64,000 nt of DNA, from contig JAJZEC010000001.1 of the NCBI GenBank assembly GCA_021805825.1, positions 1-64,000 on the forward strand. The letters run 5' to 3'. The stretch's first letter is position 1, and each line of letters starts with the position of its first letter. Below are positions 1 to 7,126 of this stretch, piece after piece. Below the pieces are notes generated by a model. That model was not told where the DNA came from and ran no database searches. It saw nothing but the letters and a program-made list of their open reading frames with translations. The DNA is from Pseudomonadota bacterium (lineage in GTDB: Bacteria > Pseudomonadota > Gammaproteobacteria > Burkholderiales > Burkholderiaceae_C). A program made the position numbers and the translations under genes.

Positions 1-403
1 GAACAAACCCCAAAACCCGGCAAAATAAGGCCCTTCAACAGGGTCGTTCGAGACCCCTCTCGGCACCGGCTCCACTGGCCGATATATGCCGACTCCGGGT
101 GGCCGGATTACGCCGACTCGTGACACCAGGCTGGCGCTCGCCTGGGCGAAGCTCTGAAGAACGGCGCGCCCCATCCGAGCGGCGCCCGCCAATGAATCCC
201 CACGGATGGGCGGAGCGATCCTCCAATGTTCGCTGTCGCACCGACCGTGCGTCGCGGCCTGGCTATTGTGGAAGCTGGCTCGTCATGCGCCCACTCCCAT
301 CGCAGTCCTGTGTGCGACGCCCATGTCGAGGCCGGACACCACGAGCGGATGCGGCAGCAACCCGGCAGGTCCACGATCTTGTCGTCAACTCGAGGAACTC
401 ATC
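1..403. other. Intergenic leader, no gene recognised
   Basis: No reading frame here looks like a real protein; the candidates on both strands are Arg/Ser/Pro-rich shadows. The last 15 bases carry a good ribosome binding site (GAGGA near 392-396) for the SYLF gene. A stretch near 45-95 ends in CCGGCTCCAC and slightly resembles the 3' end of a tRNA or tmRNA, but the T-arm does not fold properly, so it is not called. Confidence 0.5.
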
Positions 404-976
404 ATGCACTCCATGAAATCCATCCATCGGCGCCGAGATCTGGCCCTGGCCAGCGCGGCCGTGCTGGCCATCGGGGCTTGTCAGGTCGTCGCCCATGCCG
501 ACGAGAGCCCGCAGCAGCTCGATCAATCGGCAAGGGCGGCGCTGAGCCTGCTCTACAAGAGCGATCCGGCCGCCAAGGACCTGTCGAAATCCGCCAAGGA
601 AATTCTGGTTTTTCCCAGCATCATCAAGGCCGGGCTGGTGTTCGGAGGCGCCTACGGCGAAGGGGTGCTCTACAAGGGAGACGTTGTCGATGGGTATTAC
701 AACTCGGTGAGCGCTTCCTGGGGCTGGCAAGCCGGCGCCCAGTCCTACGGCTATGTGGTGTTCCTGATGAACGACAAGGCGGTGCACTACGTGCACAGCT
801 CCCATGGCTGGGAAGTCGGCGTCGGCCCGACGATCGCCGTGATGAACAAGGGCGCGGCGGCCAACCTGTCCTCGACCACCCTGCGCAAGGACGCCTATGC
901 CTTCATCTTCGATCAGAAGGGCTTGATGGCCAGCCTGAGCATCGAAGGCACGAAGATCTCGCGCATCAAGCCCTGA
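404..976 (+). CDS. SYLF-domain (YSC84-like) secreted lipid-binding protein
   Basis: 190 residues. The N-terminus (MHSMKSIHRRRD, then a hydrophobic run ending in ADES) looks like a Sec signal peptide, with a Cys near residue 26 that could be lipidated. The rest is a SYLF/YSC84 domain: the conserved run KEILVFPSIIKAGLVFGGAY is followed by the GWQAGAQSYGYVV and KDAYAFIFDQKGLMASLSIEG segments. Family members bind phospholipid and are common, often uncharacterised, periplasmic proteins in proteobacteria. An upstream in-frame start at 206 exists, but the ATG at 404 has GAGGA eight bases before it and gives the signal peptide. The gene stands alone, about 100 bases before cfa on the same strand. A membrane stress role is inferred only. 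Confidence 0.85.
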   Translation: MHSMKSIHRRRDLALASAAVLAIGACQVVAHADESPQQLDQSARAALSLLYKSDPAAKDLSKSAKEILVFPSIIKAGLVFGGAYGEGVLYKGDVVDGYYNSVSASWGWQAGAQSYGYVVFLMNDKAVHYVHSSHGWEVGVGPTIAVMNKGAAANLSSTTLRKDAYAFIFDQKGLMASLSIEGTKISRIKP

Positions 977-1073
977 CAGGCGCCCCGGCACACGAGAATC
1001 CTCGCCAGCAGGTCTTGCAGGGTGCCAGGTCTCGTGATGTTTATGGCTTCGCAAAACCCACCAAGGGTGCATC

Positions 1074-2360
1074 GTGGCACCGTTCAGCCGTCTTCTGCTG
1101 CAATCGGCCGAGCTGCGTCTCGCCGCGCTTCCCCGGTCGTGCGTACTGCACCTTCCCGGAGGCGAGACCCTCGGCCCTACCTCGGCCGACCTGAAGCTCG
1201 TCATCCGTGACATGCGCGCGTTGGCGCACCTTGCGCGCGGCGCCATCGGGCAGCTCGCGCAAGACTACGTCGAGGGGCGGATCGACATCCGCGGCCGGCT
1301 GCGGGACGTGATGGCCGTGGCTCCCGCCTTGCTGGGCATGAATCCCACGAAGGAGGCAGGAGGATTCCTTCAGCGCCTGAGGCGTGCTGCGTGGGAGAAG
1401 ATCTGCCACACACCGGCGCGTGACGCCGAGCAGGTGCGACAACACTATGACTTGTCGGACGAATTCTTCGCGCTGTGGCTGGACCCTCGTCGTGTCTACT
1501 CCTGCGCCTACTTCGAGACCCCTGGAATGAGCCTGGCCTCGGCGCAGGAAGCCAAGCTCGATCTCATCTGCAGGAAGCTTCTCCTGCGCTCCGGCGAGCG
1601 TTTCATCGACATCGGTGCCGGCTGGGGCGCTCTGCTGCTCTGGGCTGCCGAGCATTACGGCGTGGATGCAACGGGCATCACCCTGTCGAAGCATCAGCAC
1701 GCCTATGCCAATCAACGAATCCAGGACCTGGGACTCGGCACACGCGTGCGCATGCTGTTGCAGGACTACCGCGATGTCGACGAGAGCCGTCCCTTCGACA
1801 AGGTGGCCTCGATCGGCATGTGCGAGCATGTAGGGCGCCGCCGCTTGCCGGGCTATTTCGCCAAGATCCGGCGTCTGCTCAAGCCTGGCGGACTGGTGCT
1901 CAACCACGGCATCACGACCGCTGGTACGGACAATGCCCAGCTCGACGCAGGCATGGGCGACTTCATCGAGAAATACATCTTTCCCGGTGGACAACTGGTC
2001 CACGTCGGCGCGATGCTGGAGGCGCTCGCGCGGGGTGGGCTCGAGCCGCTCGACGCCGAATGTCTTCGTCCCCATTACGCCCAGACGCTCTGGCACTGGT
2101 CCGAATCCCTCGAGGCCGAGAACGACTCGGCCCGCCGGATTCTCGGGCCCCGGGGCGACAAGATCCTCCGTGCCTATCGTCTGTACCTCGCTGGGTCGGC
2201 GATGAGCTTCGAACAGGGTTGGCTGTCGCTGTTCCAGATTCTCGGCGCCCACCTCGACGGTCTGATCGAGCCCGACGCGCAGTTGCCGTCCACCATGCGC
2301 GCGAGGCAATGCGCCTACCCCTTCGAGCGTGGGTACATGCAGGCGCCGCATGGCAACTAG
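1074..2360 (+). CDS. cfa: Cyclopropane-fatty-acyl-phospholipid synthase
   Basis: 428 residues, in the family size range. It transfers a methylene group from S-adenosylmethionine to the double bond of unsaturated acyl chains in membrane phospholipid, stiffening membranes under acid, solvent or stationary-phase stress. The SAM-binding motif I is clear (FIDIGAGWGALLLWAAEHYG, about residues 178-197), followed by GITLSKHQ and the CEHVG segment that carries a bicarbonate/active-site region in the family. The start is a GTG with AGGG six bases upstream. Its stop codon overlaps that of the convergent antiporter gene by four bases (CTAG at 2357-2360). It is a soluble enzyme acting at the inner face of the membrane. 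Confidence 0.93.
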   Translation: MAPFSRLLLQSAELRLAALPRSCVLHLPGGETLGPTSADLKLVIRDMRALAHLARGAIGQLAQDYVEGRIDIRGRLRDVMAVAPALLGMNPTKEAGGFLQRLRRAAWEKICHTPARDAEQVRQHYDLSDEFFALWLDPRRVYSCAYFETPGMSLASAQEAKLDLICRKLLLRSGERFIDIGAGWGALLLWAAEHYGVDATGITLSKHQHAYANQRIQDLGLGTRVRMLLQDYRDVDESRPFDKVASIGMCEHVGRRRLPGYFAKIRRLLKPGGLVLNHGITTAGTDNAQLDAGMGDFIEKYIFPGGQLVHVGAMLEALARGGLEPLDAECLRPHYAQTLWHWSESLEAENDSARRILGPRGDKILRAYRLYLAGSAMSFEQGWLSLFQILGAHLDGLIEPDAQLPSTMRARQCAYPFERGYMQAPHGN

Positions 2361-3658
2361 TGTCCTGTCCCGCGCGAATACAAACGTAGCAGCGGCCTCG
2401 CCGTCAGGCCGTGCGCGACGATGGAAGCGGCGACAGTCCACAGCGTGAGGGATACCAGCGTCGTGGCGAGCCGCGGACTCAGGCCGTGGTGCATTGCAAA
2501 CATCAGGTAATACACGGAGCCCACGCCGCGAATTCCGAACCATGCCGTCATTCCAGCCTGGCCACGCGCCAGGCGCTCGCCGACCAGGGCTGGCAGAGTG
2601 GAAAGGGGTCTGAGCACCAGCAAGACCATCGGAATGAACCACCACGATCCGGTGGGAGCTTGCGCGTATCCCAGCATTGCGCCAATCAGAAGGACCAGGG
2701 TCAGTTCCGCCAATTTTTCCAGCTGACCGTTGAACAGCTGCACCGAGTCGCGCATTGTCATGCTCGCGTGATGAGAATGGGTCGATAGGGATTCGTAGGA
2801 ATGGCCAGTGGCACCACCAGGTGCCCCCAATGGAAGCGTGCCCATGGCCGGCCGCTCACGCACTCGCTGTAGGGCCAGTCCACCTACAAAGACCGCGAGA
2901 AAGCCGGACGCATGCAGAAGCTGGGCCAGGCCGAAGGCCGTGCCGATCATGCCGAGGCCGAGGAACACGTCCAGACCCAAGGCCTCATGGTGGTGCACCC
3001 GCAGGTAAGTGACGAGGCGCCCCATCGCCGTTCCGAGCGCTGCTCCGACAGCAATGCCGGCGAGCATGCTCCAAAGCAGATCCACGGCCCACCATCGGAC
3101 CCATGCCGGCCCGCATTCGTGCGCGCCCAGCAACCCCAACCCCAGCATCACGAACGGAAAGGCGGCCCCGTCGTTGAGTCCGCCCTCGCCACTCAGGCTG
3201 AACCCCAGCAGGCCGGGGCTTTGTCCGGACTCGGCCTGCAGCCCGGATGCCAGCACGGGATCCGTAGGTGCAAGAATGCCACCCAGCAAAATGGCCGCAC
3301 CGAGCGGCAGCTTCAGCAGCACGACCCCGACAACCGTGGTCATGGCCACCATGGCCGTCATCGAGACAAAGGCCAGTCGCATCGGCAGCCTCCATCGCCG
3401 GTCGCGAAGCGGCACGCCGAGTTGCAGACCGACCGCGAACAGGGAGATGAGCAAGGCCACCTCGGAGGCGATCTCCAGTTGGGCCGTGTACCGTACGGGA
3501 TCCGGGACGAGCACACCCGTGACTCGCGGACCTAGACACCAACCGACCACCAGGTACAGCATTGCGCTGGTGATCGGAAGCCGGGTCAGCCGTGTACCGC
3601 TCAATTGCAGCAGGAGCAGCAGCACGCCCGCGAACAAGGCCCATTCGGCGAACGACAT
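2357..3658 (-). CDS. CPA1-type cation:proton antiporter
   Basis: 433 residues from the chosen ATG. About twelve hydrophobic segments run through the protein. Two landmarks place it in the monovalent cation:proton antiporter CPA1 (NhaP-like) group: LAPTDPVLAS and the SGEGGLNDGAAFP segment, whose Asn-Asp pair is the ion site of electroneutral exchangers. Expected role: Na+ or K+ for H+ exchange in the inner membrane, for pH and salt control. A start 30 bases further up (3688) is possible, but the ATG at 3658 has GAGGAG seven bases before it. There is no TrkA-type regulatory domain at the C-terminus. It converges on cfa with overlapping stops. The ion cannot be told from sequence. Confidence 0.88.
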   Translation of the reverse strand: MSFAEWALFAGVLLLLLQLSGTRLTRLPITSAMLYLVVGWCLGPRVTGVLVPDPVRYTAQLEIASEVALLISLFAVGLQLGVPLRDRRWRLPMRLAFVSMTAMVAMTTVVGVVLLKLPLGAAILLGGILAPTDPVLASGLQAESGQSPGLLGFSLSGEGGLNDGAAFPFVMLGLGLLGAHECGPAWVRWWAVDLLWSMLAGIAVGAALGTAMGRLVTYLRVHHHEALGLDVFLGLGMIGTAFGLAQLLHASGFLAVFVGGLALQRVRERPAMGTLPLGAPGGATGHSYESLSTHSHHASMTMRDSVQLFNGQLEKLAELTLVLLIGAMLGYAQAPTGSWWFIPMVLLVLRPLSTLPALVGERLARGQAGMTAWFGIRGVGSVYYLMFAMHHGLSPRLATTLVSLTLWTVAASIVAHGLTARPLLRLYSRGTGH

Positions 3659-3768
3659 CGATTCTCCTCGGAACAGCGAAGTTCGCACACCGCCGCGGAT
3701 TCCGACAGTGCCCGGCGGGTCAAGAAGCGCGCAGGGCGCTCCTTGGGGTAGAGTGGGGTGCCGATGTC

Positions 3769-4089
3769 CTACACGCCCCAGACGACGGCCTTCCCTTCAG
3801 CATGGGCCCGCTTCAACATGTCGATGATCGGTCGAGCCCTATGCCGCAGTGTGGGCGTCTGGTCCGCCGACTCGGCGCGTTGCGCGATATCGATGCTGCG
3901 CGCGACTTGGCGTGCGGCGTCATCCTGATGGATGGCGGCCTCGATCGCTTCGATGGCGGCAGGCATGTTCTCGGGCTCGATCGCACCTTGAAGGCTTCCA
4001 GCCAGGCCCATGGCGCGTAACACCTGCTCCCCGCCTTCTTCCGTCATGAGCACATCCCCAGTCGCTCTGGACCGAAATCTGTAGATCAA
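3769..4089 (-). CDS. DUF1840 family protein
   Basis: 106 residues, opening MIYRFRSRATGDVLM and continuing with GGEQVLRAMG and IEPENMPAAIEAIEAAI, the pattern of the DUF1840 family found widely in betaproteobacteria. No function is known. The start is TTG, and TTGA overlaps the stop of the upstream FNR-type regulator gene by four bases, so the two are almost certainly cotranscribed and translationally coupled. The C-terminal helix (HRARPIIDMLKRAHAEGKAVVWGV) is typical of the family. It is soluble, with no signal peptide or membrane segment. Confidence 0.8.
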   Translation of the reverse strand: MIYRFRSRATGDVLMTEEGGEQVLRAMGLAGSLQGAIEPENMPAAIEAIEAAIHQDDAARQVARSIDIAQRAESADQTPTLRHRARPIIDMLKRAHAEGKAVVWGV

Positions 4090-4919
4090 GGGCTTTCTCC
4101 TCGCAGTGCGCTCAACGTCATGCCTGGCCGGGTCTTGGGAACATTATCGATCACAGCATCCGGCATGTTGGCCAAGACCGTCAGCGCTGTCATGCCAAGA
4201 ATTCGAAGCGTGCGCCGCTCGCATCGAATAAGGTCGCGATGGGCCATGTAGGTCAGCGTCCGACTGACCGTCTCCAGTCGGAGCGACAAGTAGTTTCCGA
4301 TGTCCTGTCGGGTCATGGACAGCACGAACATTCCAGCATGCTGTCCGTGCAGCCGTCGCTGCTCCGATTGGCGGATGATGAACCAGGCAACCCGCTCGGT
4401 CGCGTTCAGGCTGCCCAGGGCAAAGATCTCGGAATAGGCCTTTCCCAAGGCATTGAACCGGACCCGATCAACGAGACGCTGAAGCGCGGGGTGTGCCTTG
4501 GCCAGCGCTTCCAGTTTCCCGACGGCGAAGGAGCAGGCGATGCTGTCCTGCAGGGCGGTCAGATCCGTCCGGGGCCTGAGGCCCAGAAGGGGCTCGATTG
4601 CCATGAAATCACCCGCCTCGTGGAGCCCCAATACTTGAACGATACCGGGCCGGATCGAAGCCTCCGCCTTGAAGGCCCCGGATCGCACCATGAACACCCG
4701 GTGTTCCTTTTGCTCATGCGCATAAAGCCGATCTCCCCTGCCTACATGCACGTCCCTGACCCAAACGGACGCGAACTCCGCCTCGAATGGCGGACTCAGG
4801 GCCGACGGGAGACACCACTGGCGCTGAAAGCACGTGGCGCAAGGTGGCTGGGTCCGAGCTTGCATCGCGCTATGCATTCGAGTATCCAGCTTGGGGGGAT
4901 GGGCACAGGACGGATCCAC
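4086..4919 (-). CDS. fnr: FNR-type oxygen-sensing transcription regulator
   Basis: 277 residues from a GTG; ATGs at 4877 and 4865 are alternative starts, and none has a strong ribosome site. It has all four cysteines that hold the oxygen-labile [4Fe-4S] cluster in FNR: C27-x2-C30-x5-C36 (CATCFQRQWC) and C129 in the ALQDSIACSF segment. The cyclic-nucleotide-like sensor domain spans about 45-160. The DNA-reading helix carries E216-x2-S219-R220 (LETVSR), identical to the residues by which FNR reads TTGAT half sites. It should activate anaerobic genes and be switched off by O2. DUF1840 follows it in the same unit. A second, core-genome FNR elsewhere cannot be excluded, so the symbol marks family, not proven orthology. 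Confidence 0.85.
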   Translation of the reverse strand: MDPSCAHPPKLDTRMHSAMQARTQPPCATCFQRQWCLPSALSPPFEAEFASVWVRDVHVGRGDRLYAHEQKEHRVFMVRSGAFKAEASIRPGIVQVLGLHEAGDFMAIEPLLGLRPRTDLTALQDSIACSFAVGKLEALAKAHPALQRLVDRVRFNALGKAYSEIFALGSLNATERVAWFIIRQSEQRRLHGQHAGMFVLSMTRQDIGNYLSLRLETVSRTLTYMAHRDLIRCERRTLRILGMTALTVLANMPDAVIDNVPKTRPGMTLSALRGESP

Positions 4920-5335
4920 ATGGCCAGGCGCGCAGAGACGGTCAAAGCGAGCCCTTTCGTCGACGAGTGCCCGTCGACGCCGGCCAGGGTCATTCGCCCC
5001 CCGCCCCGCATCGGGCGTGCCTTGGCAATAAGTCTAGGCACCGCAATCCTTTCGACCGTGCGCTAGCAAACACAAGCGGCCAAATGTTCCTCTCCTCCTC
5101 ACCGAAAGCCTGTCGCCGCGCGAAATGGAAATCGGGACCGCGGCGGCTCGCCGCGGCCCTGGTGAAACGCGATCATGAGCATGATTCCGGGGCGGCGCAT
5201 GTGCGCCACCGCACGGTGCAAGGTCGAGCCGATCCCTATCCTCGTCAGGTCGGTAGGGTCGATTCGGCCGCACACCGGGCCATTCGACATCGAAAGTGCG
5301 GAATACCGGATGACTGCCCGAGGAGTGCGTCGAAC
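4920..5335. other. Divergent intergenic region between fnr and uspA
   Basis: About 416 bases with no convincing gene. It must hold the promoters of fnr (leftward) and of the universal stress gene (rightward). At 4959-4980 there are two copies of the 8-base palindrome CGTCGACG separated by six bases, able to form a stem. No full TTGAT-N4-ATCAA FNR box was found by eye. Confidence 0.5.
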
Positions 5336-5776
5336 ATGTACCGGAAAATTCTCGTGCCACTGGATGCAGGCTCGCTGGCGCAGCGTTGCGCCGGGCACGC
5401 GCTCGATCTGGCCGCCGAACACCGTGCTGAGTTGCGTTTCCTGAACGTGATGGACGTACACGGATTCATGGGGCCCTATCCCAATATGATCGAGGTGATG
5501 AGTGACGATGCCGTCCGGATGCTGGACGGATGGGTGCAGGAAGCGTCCACGCGGGGCCTTCTGGCGTATTCTGCGATCGAGGAGACGGACAGGCTGCGGG
5601 CAACCATCGCGCAGGTGATCGCAGACGACGCCCGCGCGTGGGGCGCGGACCTGATCGTGTTCGGCCACAAGGAACACGATGGCTTCATGTCGCACTGGCA
5701 GAGCACCATGGCATCGGAGGTCGAGCGCTGCACGACGGCGAGCGTGCTGATCCTACCCACGAATGCGCGCGCGTAG
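5336..5776 (+). CDS. Universal stress protein, UspA family
   Basis: 146 residues forming one Usp fold: MYRKILVPLDAGSLAQRC at the start, HALDLAAEHRAELRFLNVMD, and the C-terminal ADLIVFGHKEHDG and ASVLILP strands. The usual ATP-binding pattern G-x2-G-x9-G(S/T) is not kept: the segment reads GHKEHDGFMSHWQST, so the second glycine and the Gly-Ser pair are missing and nucleotide binding is doubtful. The ATG has AGGAG ten bases upstream. The last 24 bases overlap the convergent small gene that follows. The divergent partner fnr suggests, but does not prove, anaerobic or redox control. Confidence 0.87.
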   Translation: MYRKILVPLDAGSLAQRCAGHALDLAAEHRAELRFLNVMDVHGFMGPYPNMIEVMSDDAVRMLDGWVQEASTRGLLAYSAIEETDRLRATIAQVIADDARAWGADLIVFGHKEHDGFMSHWQSTMASEVERCTTASVLILPTNARA

Positions 5777-6031
5777 CCTCTGCCCGAACCTTCCGCTCTC
5801 GACAGCGCAGGCGAAGTCCCGTACCCAGGTGGTGCCGTCGACGATCGCGTAATCGTGCGAACACCCGGTGGAGATTCGCGTCACGGTCAGCGTTCCTCGC
5901 TGTGCCAGAATCTCGTCGCTCCGTGGGTCGGACATATTGATCTCGCTGAGCTCAATGTCCTGGCGGGCAATGCCTTCCCGAAGCAATTCCATCCGGAATT
6001 CGGCCATTTCCCAAGGCTCGATCAGGGTCAT
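5753..6031 (-). CDS. Hypothetical protein
   Basis: 92 residues from the ATG at 6031 (MTLIEPWEMAEF); an ATG at 6100 would add 23 Arg/Val-rich residues. Neither has a clear ribosome binding site. The sequence is a plausible small soluble protein with an acidic centre (IELSEINMSDPRSDEILAQ) and a possible beta hairpin (GTLTVTRISTG, DYAIVDGTTWVRDF). I do not recognise the family. It overlaps the 3' end of uspA by 24 bases on the other strand and lies about 115 bases beyond the dksA-like gene on the same strand. Confidence 0.55.
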   Translation of the reverse strand: MTLIEPWEMAEFRMELLREGIARQDIELSEINMSDPRSDEILAQRGTLTVTRISTGCSHDYAIVDGTTWVRDFACAVESGRFGQRLRARIRG

Positions 6032-6145
6032 GCACACGATGCGTCTCCCACGTTTCCCGACGCGGTGCCTGACGGTCTCCGGCAAGCCTGGTTGCCACAC
6101 ATGCGCAGGACCCGGGTGTGTGCCGATGCAACGCTCATGGCATCT

Positions 6146-6580
6146 TCAGGCATGGTGGCGCCCGGGCGTGGACTCGAGGCGCGCTTGCTCCTTGAGACTT
6201 CGGGTCGCCGTCGGTCGTGCCATCAGTCGGGCCAGCCTGATGGGCTCGCCGGATTCCTCACAAAGCCCGTAACGGCCGTCATGGAGTCGTTCCAGTGCCT
6301 GGGCGATCGCCAGCAGATGCCGACGTTCGCGCTCGAGCACCCGAAGGTCCAGCGATTGCCCCTCCTCGATCGACGCGCGGTCGGATGGATCGGGAGTCTG
6401 CTCGGGCTCCTGCAGGTGGCTCGCGGTCTCGCGCGCGGACCGCAACATCGCGTCGCGCTCAGCCAGCAACAAGCGCTCGAAAACGGCCAATTGCACGGGT
6501 GTGAACGGGTGCAGGGGCCACGGCGCGCGTTGCCGGGCAGTTCCGCCTGGCGCGGTGGGGGTGTCGGGATGCTGCATCAT
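6146..6580 (-). CDS. DksA/TraR-like RNA polymerase regulator lacking the zinc finger
   Basis: 144 residues. A long helical hairpin (about 25-95) carries the tip motif DPSDRAS, matching the D-x2-D-x-A tip that DksA inserts into the RNA polymerase secondary channel. The C-terminal globular part has the GEPI and LMARPTA segments of the DksA fold, but only one cysteine (GLCEESGEPI) remains of the usual four zinc ligands, as in zinc-independent DksA paralogues of pseudomonads. Expected role: cooperation with or independent action beside ppGpp in tuning transcription in stress, possibly under zinc or oxidative limitation (inference). It is a monocistronic-looking minus-strand gene among stress genes. 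Confidence 0.85.
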   Translation of the reverse strand: MMQHPDTPTAPGGTARQRAPWPLHPFTPVQLAVFERLLLAERDAMLRSARETASHLQEPEQTPDPSDRASIEEGQSLDLRVLERERRHLLAIAQALERLHDGRYGLCEESGEPIRLARLMARPTATRSLKEQARLESTPGRHHA

Positions 6581-6707
6581 GAGGAACCTCGAACGGTTGG
6601 ACTCTGGATGGGTTCGCGCAGCCGGGTCGATGAAGTGTGCGGCCCGGATCGGGAATGCGGATCGCCAGCCAGGCCTCGAGCGAATTCAGGGCCTGGCGGG
6701 CAATGCC

Positions 6708-6890
6708 CTACTTGGAGGGCCGTGCCTTGTCGGGTACGGCAGGGCTGTCGGGCTGTTTCTGCGCAGGCGCCACGGCCTGCCTGTGGATGCCCTCGCGCTG
6801 CGGTTCCGTGGCCGACAGCGGTTTGCTGCCGATGTCGCTACTCTTGACGGAGGCGTCCTTGCTGCTGCTCTTGTCCTGATCGTGGTTCAT
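6708..6890 (-). CDS. Small hydrophilic hypothetical protein
   Basis: 60 residues beginning MNHDQDKSSSKDASVK, rich in Ser, Lys, Asp, Gln and Pro, without hydrophobic core, so probably disordered. The ATG at 6890 is preceded by AAGG seven bases upstream, which is why this start is chosen over longer forms. No known family. It lies between the dksA-like gene and the insertion element. It may be a stress-related disordered protein or a chance frame. Confidence 0.5.
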   Translation of the reverse strand: MNHDQDKSSSKDASVKSSDIGSKPLSATEPQREGIHRQAVAPAQKQPDSPAVPDKARPSK

Positions 6891-7072
6891 CGCTTGACCT
6901 TGGTGAGAACTCGAAGGTCCCGGGCCTGACCCGTGCCCCGGGAGATAGATGGCCGGGGACATGACCCGTGAGGTCGTCCGCGGTTTGCGGGGGGTTCCCG
7001 CCGCCGGTGCACGGAACCGGCTCGTGCGATTGCAGGGTAGGCACCACGCTCTGCGGTGTCGGTGCGATGACC

Positions 7073-7081
7073 AACATTGCC
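7073..7081. repeat. Target site duplication, left copy
   Basis: AACATTGCC directly abuts the outer end of the left inverted repeat. The same nine bases abut the right end at 9216-9224. A perfect 9-bp duplication indicates an integration by a DDE-type transposase that has not decayed. Confidence 0.9.
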
Positions 7082-7109
7082 CTAGCCGTTCTCTCAAAGA
7101 GTTGCTAAG
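7082..7109 (+). repeat. Left terminal inverted repeat (28 bp)
   Basis: Begins CTAGCCGTTCTCTC and ends TTGCTAAG. It matches the reverse complement of 9188-9215 at 27 of 28 positions; the one difference is C here against T there at position 14. It lies 17 bases beyond the transposase stop codon. Confidence 0.93.
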
Positions 7110-7126
7110 CCGCCACGGCCTCCCGC

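Noticed and set aside
40-95. Possible tmRNA or tRNA 3' end (TTCGAGA, CCGGCTCCAC)
   Set aside because: The T-stem does not pair and extra bases lie between the T-arm and the acceptor-like end; it is at best a chance resemblance.
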